From assembly GCF_051014445.1 (NCBI RefSeq), contig NC_135137.1, forward strand, positions 13,827,501-13,891,500: a stretch of DNA of 64,000 nt, written 5' to 3'. The stretch's first letter is position 1, and every line of letters begins with the position of its first letter. Origin of the DNA: Colletes latitarsis (lineage: Eukaryota > Arthropoda > Insecta > Hymenoptera > Colletidae). The notes under the pieces are model-generated. The model was given only the letters and a program-made list of their open reading frames with translations. It had not been told where the DNA came from and searched no databases. The position numbers and the translations under genes are program-made. Of this stretch, positions 50,414 through 63,743 are shown piece after piece.

Positions 50414-52619
50414 CGTCTGATATTTGCAATCATCTGGCTCGTACTTTCGCATTTTTCGCATACTTGTTGGCCAGTTCCTGGGTTTCCTCTGGTTTGGATC
50501 ACGTAGTAATGTGGTACCACAACGAAACAGTCAATTAAACCTAGTTCCGATTAATATTTTAGAGGAAAACACCGGTTATGACTGGGTTAGTTCTGGTATT
50601 TGTGATCATCTGGCTCATACTTTCGCAATTTCCGCATACTTGAATGGCCAGATCCTGCGTTTTTTCTAGTTAGGATCACGTATTAATGTCGTACCACACC
50701 GAAACAGTCAATTCAACCTCGTTTCGATCAATATCTTAGAGGATAACACTGGTTATGTTTGCGTTATGTCTGATACTTGCAATCATCTGGCTCATACCTT
50801 CGCATTTTTCGCACACTTGTAAGCCAGATCCTGGGTTTTCTCTGCTTTGGATCTCGTAGTAATGTGGTACCACACTAAAACAGTCAATTAAACCAGGTTC
50901 CGGTTAATATTTTATTGGAAAACGCCGGTTATGACTGGGTTAGTTCTGGTGTTTGCAATCATCTGGCTAATATTTTCGCATTTTTTGCATACTTGTTGGC
51001 CAGATCGTGGCCTTTATCTGGTTTGGATCACGTAGTAATATGGTACCACACTGAAACAGTCAATCAAACTTAGTTGCGGTTAATATTTTGGAGGATAACG
51101 CCGGTTATGTCTGGGATAGGTCTGGTAATTGCCAACATCTAGCTCATACTTTCGCATTTTTCGCATACTTGTTGGCCAGATCGTGGCGTTTATCTGGTTT
51201 GGATCACGTAGTAATATGGTACCACACTGAAACAGTCAATTGAACCTGGTTGCGATTAATATTTTAGAGGATAACACCGGTTAGGTCTGGGTTACGCCTG
51301 ATATTTGCAATCATCTGGCTCGTACTTTCGCATTTTTCGCATACTTGTTGGCCAGGTCCTGGGTTTCCTCTGGTTTGGATCACGTAGTAATGTGGGACCA
51401 CGACGAAACAGTCAATCAAACTTAGTTGCGGTTAATATTTTGGAGGATAACGCCGGTTATGTCTGGGTTAGTTCTGGTAACTGTAATCATCTGGCTCATA
51501 CTTTCGCATTTTTCGCATACTTGTTGTCCAGATCCTGGGTTTTTTCTGGTTTGGATCAGGTAGTAATGTGGTTCCACAACGGAACAGTCTATTAAACCCG
51601 GTTACGATTAATATGATACAGGATAACGCCGGTTAGGTCTGGTATTTGCCTTCATCTAGCACATACTTTCGCATTTTTCGCATACTTGTTGGCCAGATCG
51701 TGGCCTTTTTGCGGTTTGGATCACGCAGTAATGTGGTACCACACCGAAACAGTCAATCAAACTTAGTTGCGGTTAATTTTTTGGAGGATAACGCCGGTTA
51801 TGTCTGGGTTAGTTCTGGTAACTGTAACCATCTGGCTCATACTTTCGCATTTTTCGCATACTTGTTGTCCAGATCCTGGGTTTTTTCTGGTTTGGATCAG
51901 GTAGAAATGTGGTTCCACAACGAAACAGTCAATTAAACCTGGTTGCGGTTAATATTTTGGAGGATAACGCCGGTTATGTCTGGGTTAGGTATGGTATTTG
52001 ACTTCATCTAGCTCATACTTTCGCATTTTTCGCATACTTGTTGGCCAGATCGTGGCCTTTATCTGGTTTGGATCACGTAGTAATATGGTACCACACTGAA
52101 ACAGTCAATTGAACCTGGTTGCGATTAATATTTTAGAGGATAACACCGGTTAGGTCTGGGTTACGCCTGATATTTGCAATCATCTGGCTCGTACTTTCGC
52201 ATTTTTCGCATACTTGTTGGCCAGGTCCTGGGTTTCCTCTGGTTTGGATCACGTAGTAATGTGGGACCACGACGAAACAGTCAATCAAACTTAGTTGCGG
52301 TTAATATTTTGGAGGATAACGCCGGTTATGTCTGGGTTAGGTATGGTATTTGACTTCATCTAGCTCATACTTTCGCATTTTTCGCATACTTGTTGGCCAG
52401 ATCGTGGCCTTTATCTGGTTTGGATCTCGTAGTAATGTGGTACCACACCGAAACAGTTAATTGAACCTGGTTGCGATTAATATTTTAGGGGATAACACCG
52501 GTTAGGTCTGGGTTAGGTCTGGTATTTACTTTCATCTAGCTCATACTTTCGCATTTTTCGCTTACTTGTTGGCCAGATCCTGGCCTTTTTCTGGTTTGGA
52601 TCACGTAGTGATGTGGTAC

Positions 52620-55600
52620 CACACCGAAACAGTCAATGAAGCCTGTTATCGTTCAATATTTTAGAGGACAACACCGTTTATGTCTGGGTTAGGTCTGGTA
52701 TTTGCAACCATCTGGCTCATACTTTCGCATTTTTCGCATATTTGTTGGCCAGATCCCGGGCTTTTCTGGTTTGGAACACGTAGTAATGTGGTACCACACA
52801 CAAACAGTCAATTAAACCTGGTTGCGACTAATGTTTTAGAGGATAACGCCGGTTATGTCTGGGTTAGGTCTGGTATTTGCCTTCATCTAGCTCATAATTT
52901 CGCATTTTTTGCTTACTTGTTGGTCACATCCTGGCCTTCTTCTGGTTTGGATGACGTAGTTATGTGATACCACACTGAAACAGTCTCTTAAACCTGGGTG
53001 CGATTAATATTTTAGAGGATAACGCCGGTTATGTCTGGGATAGGTCTGGTAATTGCCAACATCTAGCTCATACTTTCGCATTTTTCGCATACTTGTTAGA
53101 CAGATCCTGGCCTTTTTGCGGTTTGGATCACGCAGTAATGTGGTACCACACCGAAGCAGTCAATCAAACTTAGTTGCGGTTAATATTTTGGAGGATAACG
53201 CCGGTTATGTCTGGGTTAGTTCTGGTAACTGTAATCATCTGGCTCATACTTTCGCATTTTTCGCATACTTGTTGGCCAGATCGTGGCCTTTATCCGGTTT
53301 GGATCACGTAGTAATATGGTACCACACTGAAACAGTCAATTGAACCTGGTTGCGATTAATATTTTAGAGGATAACACCGGTTAGGTCTGGGTTACGCCTG
53401 ATATTTGCAATCATCTGGCTCGTACTTTCGCATTTTTCGCATACTTGTTGGCCAGGTCCTGGGTTTCCTCTGGTTTAGATCACGTAGTAATGTGGGACCA
53501 CAACGAAACAGTCAATCAAACTTAGTTGCGGTTAATATTTTGGAGGATAACGCCGGTTATGTCTGGGTTAGTTCTGGTAACTGTAATCATCTGGCTCATA
53601 CTTTCGCATTTTTCGCATACTTGTTGTCCAGATCCTGGGTTTTTTCTGGTTTGGATCAGGTAGTAATGTGGTTCCACAACGAAACAGTCTATTAAACCCG
53701 GTTACGATTAATATGACACAGGATAACGCCGGTTATGTCTGGGTAAGGTCTGGTATTTGCAATCATCTGCCCCATACTTTCGCATGCTTGCAGGCGAGAT
53801 CCTGGGTTTTTTTCTGGTTAGGATCACGTATTAAAGTCGTACCACACTGAAACAGCCAATTAAACGTGGTTGCGATTAATATTTTAGAGGAAAAACCGGT
53901 TATGTCTGGGTTTGTTCTGGTATTTGTAATCATCTGGCTCGTACTATCGCATTTTCCTCATACTTGTAGGCCAGATCCTGGCCTGTATCTGGTTTGGATC
54001 ACGTAGTAATATGGTGCCACACTGAAACAGTCAATTAAACCAGGTTCCGATTAATATTTTATTGGAAAACGCCGGTTATGTCAGGGTTAGTTCTGGTATT
54101 TCCAATCATCTGGCTAATATTTTCGCATTTTTCGCATACTTGCTGGACAGATCTTGGGTTTTGTCTGGTTTGGTTCACGTAGTAATGTGGTACCACACTA
54201 AAACAGTCAATTAAACCTTGTTCGGATTAATATTTTAGAGGATAACGCCGGTTATGTCTGGGTTAGGTCTGGTATTTGCAATCATCTGCCTCATACTTTC
54301 GCATTTTTCGCATACTTGTGGGCCAGACCCTGGCCTTTTTCCGGTTTCGATCACGTAGTAATGTGGTACCACACCGCAAGAGTCAATTAAACCTGGTTGC
54401 GGTTAATATTTTGGAGGATCACGCCGGTTATGTCTGGGTTAGGTCTGGTATTTGCAATCATCTGCCTCATACTTTCGCATTTTTCGCATACTTGTGGGCC
54501 AGACCCTGGCCTTTTTCCGGTTTGGTTCACGTAGTAATGTGGTACCACACAGAAACAGTCAATTAAACCTGGTTGCGGTTAATATTTTGGAGGATAACGC
54601 CGGTTATGTCTGGGTTAGGTCTGGTATTTGACTTCATCTAGCTCATACTATCACATTTCTCTCATACTTGTAGGCCAGATCCTGGCCTTTATCTGGTTTG
54701 GATCACGTAGTGATGTGGTACCACAGCGAAACAGTCAATGAAGCCTGTTATCGTTCAATATTTTAGAGGACAACACCGGTTATGTCTGGGTTAGGTCTGG
54801 TGTTTGCCTTCATCTTGCTCATACTTTCGCATTTTTCGCATATTTGTTGGCCAGATCCTGGCCTTTTTCTGGTTTGGATCACGTAGTAATGTGGTACCAC
54901 ACACAAACAGTCAATTAAACCTGGTTGCGACTAATACTTTGGCGGATAACGCCGGTTATGTCTGGGTTAGGTCTGGTATTTGCCTTCATCTAGGTCATAC
55001 TTTCGCATTTTTCGCATACTTGTTGGCAAGATCCTGGCCTTTATCTGGTTTGGATGATGTAGTAATATGGTACCACACCGAAACAGTCAATGAAGCCTGT
55101 AATCGTTCAATATTTTAGAGGATAACACCGGCTAGGTCTGGGTTAGGTCTGGTATTTGCAATCATCTGGCTAATATTTTCGCATTTTTCGCATACTTGCT
55201 GGTCAGATCCTGGCCTTTTTCTGGTTTGGATCACGTAGTAATGTGGTACCACACCGAAACAGTCAATTAAACCTGGTTGCGATTAATATTTTAGACGATA
55301 ACAGCGGTTAGGTCTGGGTTACGTCTGATATTTGCAATCATCTGGCTCGTACTTTCGCATTTTTCGCATACTTGCAGGCCAGGTCCTGGGTTTCTTCTGG
55401 TTTGGATCACGTAGTAATGTGGTACCACAGCGAAACAGTCAATTAAACCTAGTTGCGGTTAATATTTTGCAGGATAACGCCGGTTATGTCTGGGTTAGAT
55501 CTGGTAACTGTAATCATCTGGCTCATACTTTCCCATTTTTCGCATACTTGTTGGCCAGATCCTGGGTTTTTTCTGGTTTGGATCTGGTAGTAATGTGGTA

Positions 55601-56833
55601 CCACACCCAAACAGTCTATTAAACCCGGTTGCGCTTAACATGATACAGGATAACGCCGGTTAGGTCTGGGTTAGTTCTGGTATTTGTAATCATCTGGCTC
55701 GTACTATGACATTTCTCTCATACATGTAGGCCAGATCCTGGCCTTTATCTGGTTTGGATCACGTAGTAATATGGTGCCACACTGAAACAGTCAATTAAAC
55801 CAGGATCCGATTAATATTTTATTGGAAAACGCCGCTTATGTCTGGGTTAGTTCTGGTATTTGCAATCATCTGGCTAATATTTTCGCATTTTTCGCGTACT
55901 TGTTGGACAGATCCTGGGTTTTGTCTGGTTTGGATCACGTAGTAATTTGGTACCACACTGAAATAGTCAATTAAATCTGTTTCGGATTAATATTTTAGAG
56001 GATAACGCCGGTTATGTCTGGGTTAGGTCTGGTATTTGCAATCATCTGCCTCATACTTTCGCATTTTTCGCATACTTGTGGGCCAGACCCTGGCCTTTTT
56101 CCGGTTTCGATCACGTAGTAATGTGGTACCACACCGCAAGAGTCAATTAAACCTGGTTGCGGTTAATATTTTGGAGGATCACGCCGGTTATGTCTGGGTT
56201 AGGTCTGGTATTTGCAATCATCTGCCTCATACTTTCGCATTTTTCGCATACTTGTGGGCCAGACCCTGGCCTTTTTCCGGTTTGGTTCACGTAGTAATGT
56301 GGTACCACACAGAAACAGTCAATTAAACCTGGTTGCGGTTAATATTTTGGAGGATAACGCCGGTTATGTCTGGGTTAGGTCTGGTATTTGACTTCATCTA
56401 GCTCATACTATCACATTTCTCTCATACTTGTAGGCCAGATCCTGGCCTTTATCTGGTTTGGATCACGTAGTGATGTGGTACCACAGCGAAACAGTCAATG
56501 AAGCCTGTTATCGTTCAATATTTTAGAGGACAACACCGGTTATGTCTGGGTTAGGTCTGGTGTTTGCCTTCATCTTGCTCATACTTTCGCATTTTTCGCA
56601 TATTTGTTGGCCAGATCCTGGCCTTTTTCTGGTTTGGATCACGTAGTAATGTGGTACCACACCGAAACAGTCAATTAAACCTGGTTGCGACTAATACTTT
56701 GGCGGATAACGCCGGTTATGTCTGGGTTAGGTCTGGTATTTGCCTTCATCTAGGTCATACTTTCGCATTTTTCGCATACTTGTTGGCAAGATCCTGGCCT
56801 TTATCTGGTTTGGATGATGTAGTAATATGGTAC
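52620..56833 (+). repeat. 24-monomer tandem duplication, copy 1
   Basis: A 4214-bp stretch whose copy starts immediately at 56834. Matching variants include AGAGGACAACACCG, TTGCAACCATCTGG, a 9-bp-shorter monomer (53781 and 57995) and AAAGTCGTACC. Inside it, 54229-55120 and 55989-56880 are themselves duplicates at exactly 1760 bp. Confidence 0.85.
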
Positions 56834-59800
56834 CACACCGAAACAGTCAATGAAGCCTGTAATCGTTCAATATTTTAGAGGACAACACCGGTTATGTCTG
56901 GGTTTGGTCTGGTATTTGCAACCATCTGGCTCATACTTTCGCATTTTTCGCATATTTGTTGGCCAGATCCCGGGCTTTTCTGGTTTGGATCACGTAGTAA
57001 TGTGGTACCACACACAAACAGTCAATTAAACCTGGTTGCGACTAATATTTTAGAGGATAACGCCGGTTATGTCTGGGTTAGGTCTGGTATTTGCCTTCAT
57101 CTAGCTCATAATTTCGCATTTTTTGCTTACTTGTTGGTCACATCCTGGCCTTTTTCTGGTTTGGATGACGTAGTAATGTGATAGCACACTGAAACAGTCT
57201 CTTAAACCTGGGTGCGATTAATATTTTAGAGGATAACGCCGGTTATGTCTGGGATAGGTCTGGTAATTGCCAACATCTAGCTCATACTTTCGCATTTTTC
57301 GCATACTTGTTAGACAGATCCTGGCCTTTTTGCGGTTTGGATCACGCAGTAATGTGGTACCACACCGAAACAGTCAATCAAACTTAGTTGCGGTTAATAT
57401 TCTGGAGGATAACGCCGGTTATGTCTGGGTTAGTTCTGGTAACTGTAATCATCTGGCTCATACTTTCGCATTTTTCGCATACTTGTTGGCCAGATCGTGG
57501 CCTTTATCTGGTTTGGATCACGTAGTAATATGGTACCACACTGAAACAGTCAATTGAACCTGGTTGCGATTTATATTTTAGAGGATAACACCGGTTAGGT
57601 CTGGGTTACGCCTGATATTTGCAATCATCTGGCTCGTACTTTCGCATTTTTCGCATACTTGTTGGCCAGGTCCTGGGTTTCCTCTGGTTTAGATCACGTA
57701 GTAATGTGGGACCACATCGAAACAGTCAATCAAACTTAGTTGCGGTTAATATTTTGGAGGATAACGCCGGTTATGTCTGGGTTAGTTCTGGTAACTGTAA
57801 TCATCTGGCTCATACTTTCGCATTTTTCGCATACTTGTTGTCCAGATCCTGGGTTTTTTCTGGATTGGATCAGGTAGTAATGTGGTTCCACAACGAAACA
57901 GTCTATTAAACCCGGTTACGATTAATATGACACAGGATAACGCCGGTTATGTCTGGGTAAGGTCTGGTATTTGCAATCATCTGCCCCATACTTTCGCATG
58001 CTTGCAGGCGAGATCCTGGGTTTTTTTCTGGTTAGGATCACGTATTAAAGTCGTACCACACTGAAACAGCCAATTAAACGTGGTTGCGATTAATATTTTA
58101 GAGGAAAAACCGGTTATGTCTGGGTTTGTTCTGGTATTTGTAATCATCTGGCTCGTACTATCGCATTTTCCTCATACTTGTAGGCCAGATCCTGGCCTGT
58201 ATCTGGTTTGGATCACGTAGTAATATGGTGCCACACTGAAACAGTCAATTAAACCAGGTTCCGATTAATATTTTATTGGAAAACGCCGGTTATGTCAGGG
58301 TTAGTTCTGGTATTTCCAATCATCTGGCTAATATTTTCGCATTTTTCGCATACTTGCTGGACAGATCTTGGGTTTTGTCTGGTTTGGTTCACGTAGTAAT
58401 GTGGTACCACACTATAACAGTCAATTAAACCTTGTTCGGATTAATATTTTAGAGGATAACGCCGGTTATGTCTGGGTTAGGTCTGGTATTTGCAATCATC
58501 TGCCTCATACTTTCGCATTTTTCGCATACTTGTGGGCCAGACCCCGGCCTTTTTCCGGTTTCGATCACGTAGTAATGTGGTACCACACCGCAAGAGTCAA
58601 TTAAACCTGGTTGCGGTTAATATTTTGGAGGATCACGCCGGTTATGTCTGGGTGAGGTCTGGTATTTGCAATCATCTGCCTCATACTTTCGCATTTTTCG
58701 CATACTTGTGGGCCAGACCCTGGCCTTTTTCCGGTTTGGTTCACGTAGTAATGTGGTACCACACAGAAACAGTCAATTAAACCTGGTTGCGGTTAATATT
58801 TTGGAGGATAACGCCGGTTATGTCTGGGTTAGGTCTGGTATTTGACTTCATCTAGCTCATACTATCACATTTCTCTCATACTTGTAGGCCAGATCCTGGC
58901 CTTTATCTGGTTTGGATCACGTAGTGATGTGGTACCACAGCGAAACAGTCAATGAAGCCTGTTATCGTTCAATATTTTAGAGGACAACACCGGTTATGTC
59001 TGGGTTAGGTCTGGTGTTTGCCTTCATCTTGCTCATACTTTCGCATTTTTCGCATATTTGTTGGCCAGATCCTGGCCTTTTTCTGGTTTGGATCACGTAG
59101 TAATGTGGTACCACACACAAACAGTCAATTAAACCTGGTTGCGACTAATACTTTGGCGGATAACGCCGGTTATGTCTGGGTTAGGTCTGGTATTTGCCTT
59201 CATCTAGGTCATACTTTCGCATTTTTCGCATACTTGTTGGCAAGATCCTGGCCTTTATCTGGTTTGGATGATGTAGTAATATGGTACCACACCGAAACAG
59301 TCAATGAAGCCTGTAATCGTTCAATATTTTAGAGGATAACACCGGCTAGGTCTGGGTTAGGTCTGGTATTTGCAATCATCTGGCTAATATTTTCGCATTT
59401 TTCGCATACTTGCTGGTCAGATCCTGGCCTTTTCCTGGTTTGGATCACGTAGTAATGTGGTACCACACCGAAACAGTCAATTAAACCTGGTTGCGGTTAA
59501 TATTTTGCAGGATAACGCCGGTTATGTCTGGGTTAGATCTGGTAACTGTAATCATCTGGCTCATACTTTCCCATTTTTCGCATACTTGTTGGCCAGATCC
59601 TGGGTTTTTTCTGGTTTGGATCTGGTAGTAATGTGGTACCACACCCAAACAGTCTATTAAACCCGGTTGCGCTTAACATGATACAGGATAACGCCGGTTA
59701 GGTCTGGGTTAGTTCTGGTATTTGTAATCATCTGGCTCGTACTATCACATTTCTCTCATACATGTAGGCCAGATCCTGGCCTTTATCTGGTTTGGATCAC

Positions 59801-60745
59801 GTAGTAATATGGTGCCACACTGAAACAGTCAATTAAACCAGGATCCGATTAATATTTTATTGGAAAACGCCGCTTATGTCTGGGTTAGTTCTGGTATTTG
59901 CAATCATCTGGCTAATATTTTCGCATTTTTCGCATACTTGTTGGACAGATCCTGGGTTTTGTCTGGTTTGGATCACGTAGTAATTTGGTACCACACTGAA
60001 ATAGTCAATTAAATCTGTTTCGGATTAATATTTTAGAGGATAACGCCGGTTATGTCTGGGTTAGGTCTGATATTTGCAATCATCTGCCTCATACTTTCGC
60101 ATTTTTCGCATACTTGTGGGCCAGACCCTGGCCTTTTTCCGGTTTGGATCACGTAGTAATGTGGTACCACACCGAAACAGTGAATTAAACCTGGTTGCGG
60201 TTAATATTTTGGAGGATAACGCCGGTTATGTCTGGGTTAGGTCTGGTATTTGACTTCATCTTGCTCATACTATCACATTTCTCTCATACTTGTAGGCCAG
60301 ATCCTGGCCTTTATATGGTTTGGATCACGTAGTGACGTGGTACCACAGCGAAACAATCAATGAAGCCTGATATCGTTCAATATTTTAGAGGACAACACCG
60401 GTTATGTCTGGGTTAGGTCTGGTGTTTGCCTCCATCTAGCTCATACTTTCGCATTTTTCGCATATTTGTTGGCCAGATTCTGGCCTTTTTCTGGTGTGGA
60501 TCACGTAGTAATGTGGTACTACACACAAACAGTCAATTAAACCTGGTTGCGACTAATATTTTGGCGGATAACGCCGGTTATGTCTGGGTTAGGTCTGGTA
60601 TTTGCCTTCATCTAGGTCATACTTTCGCATTTTTCGCATACTTGTTGGCAAGATCCTGGCCTTTATCTGGTTTGGATGATGTAGTAATATGGTACCACAC
60701 CGAAACAGTCAATGAAGCCTGTAATCGTTCAATATTTTAGAGGAT
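56834..60745 (+). repeat. 24-monomer tandem duplication, copy 2 (22 monomers)
   Basis: The offset to copy 1 is 4214 bp to about 59495, then 4038 bp, then 3862 bp near 60138-60740. Two single monomers have therefore been removed at different places. Identity is very high in the stretches compared by eye. The end at about 60745 matches the end of copy 1's last monomer near 56880. Confidence 0.82.
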
Positions 60746-61426
60746 AACACCGGTTAGGTCTGGGTTAGGTCTGGTATTTGGCTTCATCTAGCTCATACTT
60801 TCGCATTTTTCGCTTACTTGTTGGCTAGATCCTGGCCTTTTTCTGGTTTGGATCACGTAGTAATGTGGTACCACACACAAACTGTCAATTAAACCTGGTT
60901 GCCACTAATACTTTAGAGGATAACGCCGGCTTTGTCTGGGATAGGTCTGGTAATTGCCACCATGTAGCTCATACTTTCGTATTTTTCGCATACTTGTTAG
61001 ACAGATCCTGGCCTTTTTCCGGTTTGGATCACGTAGTAATGTGGTACCACACCGAAACAGTCAATTAAACCTGGTTGAGTTTAATTTTTTAAAGGATAAC
61101 GCCGGTTATGTCTGGGTTGGGTATGGTATTTGAATTCATCTAGCTCATACTTTCGCACTTTCCCATACTTGTTGGCCAGATCCTGGCCTTTATCTGGTTT
61201 GGATCACGTAGTAATATGGTACCACACTGAAACAGTCAATTAAACCTGGTTCCGATTAATATTTTATTGGAAAACGCCGGTTATGTCTGGGTTAGTTCTG
61301 GTATTTGCAATCATCTGGCTAATATTTTCGCATTTTTCGCATACTTGCTGGACAGATCCTGGCCTTTTTCTGGTTTGGATCACGTAGTAATGTGGTACCA
61401 CAACGAAACAGTCAATTAAACCTAGT

Positions 61427-61945
61427 TGCGGTTAATATTTTGGAGGATAACGCCGGTTATGTCTGGGTTAGATCTGGTAACTGTAATCATCTGGCTCATA
61501 CTTTCCCATTTTTCGCATACTTGTTGGCCAGATCCTGGGTTTTTTCTGTCTTGATCTGGTAGTGATGTGGTACCACACCCAAACAGTCTATTAAACCCGG
61601 TTGCGCTTAACATGATACAGGATAACGCCGGTTAGGTCTGGGTTAGTTCTGATATCTGTAATCATCTGGCTCGTACTATCACATTTCTCTCATACTTGTA
61701 GGCCAGATCCTGGCCTTTATCTGGTTTGGATCACGTAGTAATATGGTGCCACACTGAAACAGTCAATTAAACTAGGTTCCGATTAATATTTTATTGGAAA
61801 ACGCCGCTCATGTCTGGGTTAGTTCTGGTATTTGCAATCATCTGGCTAATATTTTCGCATTTTTCGCATACTTGTTGGACAGATCCTGGGTTTTGTCTGG
61901 TTTGGATCACGCAGTAATGTGGTACCACACTGAAACAGTCAATTA
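61427..61945 (+). repeat. 3-monomer block shared with 59492-60010
   Basis: It matches at an offset of 1935 bp (eleven monomers less one base), including GTTAGATCTGGTAACTG, CACACCCAAACAG and GCGCTTAACATGATACAGG. The same series returns at 63744-64000 and continues past the window. Confidence 0.75.
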
Positions 61946-62959
61946 AGCCTGGTTCGGATTAATATTTTAGAGGATAACAGCGGTAAGGTCTGGGTTACGT
62001 CTGATATTTGGAATCATCTGGCTCGTACTTTCGCATTTTTCGCATACTTGCTGGCCAGGTCCTGGGTTTCCTCTGGTTTGGATCACGTAGTAATGTGGTA
62101 CCACAACGAAACAGTCAATTAAACTAGGTTCCGATTAATATTTTATTGGAAAACGCCGGTTATGTCTGGGTCAGTTCTGGTATTTGCAATCATCTGGCTA
62201 ATATTTTCCATTTTTCGCATACTTGCTGGACAGATCCTGGCCTTTTTCTGGTTTGGATCACGTAGTAATGTGGTACCACACCGAAACAGTCAATTAAACC
62301 TGGTTGCGATTAATATCTTAGAGGATAACAGCGGTAAGGTCTGGGTTACGTCTGATATTTGGAATCATCTGGCTCGTACTTTCGCCTTTTTCGCATACTT
62401 GCTGGCCAGGTCCTGGGTTTCCTCTGGTTTGGATCACGTAGTAATGTGGTACCACAACGAAACAGTCAATTAAACCTAGTTGCGGATAATATTTTGGAGG
62501 ATAACGCCGGTTATGTCTGGGTTAGGTCTGGTATTTGCAATCATCTGGCTAATATTTTCGCATTTTTCGCATACTTGTTGGCCAGATCCTGGGTTTTTTC
62601 TGGTTTGGATCACGTAGTAATGTGGTACCACACCGAAACAGTCGATTAAACCTGGTTCCGATTAATATCTTAAAGGATACCGCCGGTTATGTCTGGGATA
62701 GGTCTGGTATTTGGAATCATCTGCCTCATACATTCGCATTTTTCGCTTACTTGATGGCCAGATCCTGGGCTTTTTCTGGATTGGATCACGTAGTAATGTG
62801 GTACCACACTGTAATAGTCAATTAAACCTCGTCGCGATTAATATTTTAGAGGATAACGCCGGTGATGTCTGGGTCAGGTCTGGTATTTGCCTTCATCTGG
62901 CTCGAATTTTCGCATTTTTCGCATACTTGTTGGCCAGATCCTGGCCTTTTTCTGGTTAG

Positions 62960-63730
62960 GATCACGTATTAATATGGTACCACACTCAAATTTTCAATAA
63001 AACCTGATACCGATTAATATTTTAGAGGAGAACGCTGGTTTTGCCTGCGTTAGGTCTGCTATTTGCCATCTTCTAGCTCATACTTTCGCTTTTTTCGCAT
63101 ACTTGAATGTCCAGATCCTGGGCTTTTTCTGGTTTGGATCACGTAGCAATGCTGTACCACTCCGAAACAGTCAATGAAACCTAGTTCCCATAAATATTTT
63201 AGAGGATAACGCCGGTTAGGTATGTGTTAGGTCCGGTATTTGCTATAATCTGGCTCATACTTTCGCTACTTTAGCATACTTGTTGGCCATATCCTGGGTT
63301 TTTTTCTGGTTAGGACCACGTAGTAATGTGGTACCATACCGAAACAGTCAATTAAACCTTGTTCCAATTAATATTTTAGATGATAACGCCGGTTATGTCT
63401 GGGTTAATTCTGGTATTTGCAAACATCTATGTCATACTTTCGCATTTTTCGCTTACTTGTTGGCCAGATCCTGCACTTTTTCTGGTCTGGATCACGTAGT
63501 AATGTGGTACCACACCGAAACAGTCAATGAAGCCTGTTATCGGTCTACATTTTAGAAGACAACACCGGTTATGTCTGGGTTAGGTCTGGTAATTGCCATT
63601 ATTTGACTCAGATTTTCGCATTCTTCGCGTACTTGTTGGCCAGATCCTGCGCAGTTTCTGATTTGGATCACGTAGTAATGGGGTACCACACTGAAAGAGT
63701 CAAATAAACCTGGTTCCGATTAATATTTTA
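62960..63730 (+). repeat. Patch of diverged monomers
   Basis: Four to five successive monomers carry many changes not seen elsewhere, such as CTCAAATTTTCAATAAAACC, GAGAACGCTGGTTTTGCC, ATTTGCCATCTTCTAG, TTTCGCTACTTTAGC, TTAGGCGATAACG and ATTATTTGACTCAG. The 176-bp phase is kept. No gene or foreign insert is visible. Confidence 0.7.
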
Positions 63731-63743
63731 GGCGATAACGCCG

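Noticed and set aside
61422..61613. 63-codon - strand frame in the satellite
   Set aside because: It is a chance frame in a variant monomer. It repeats no known motif and is not kept in neighbouring monomers.
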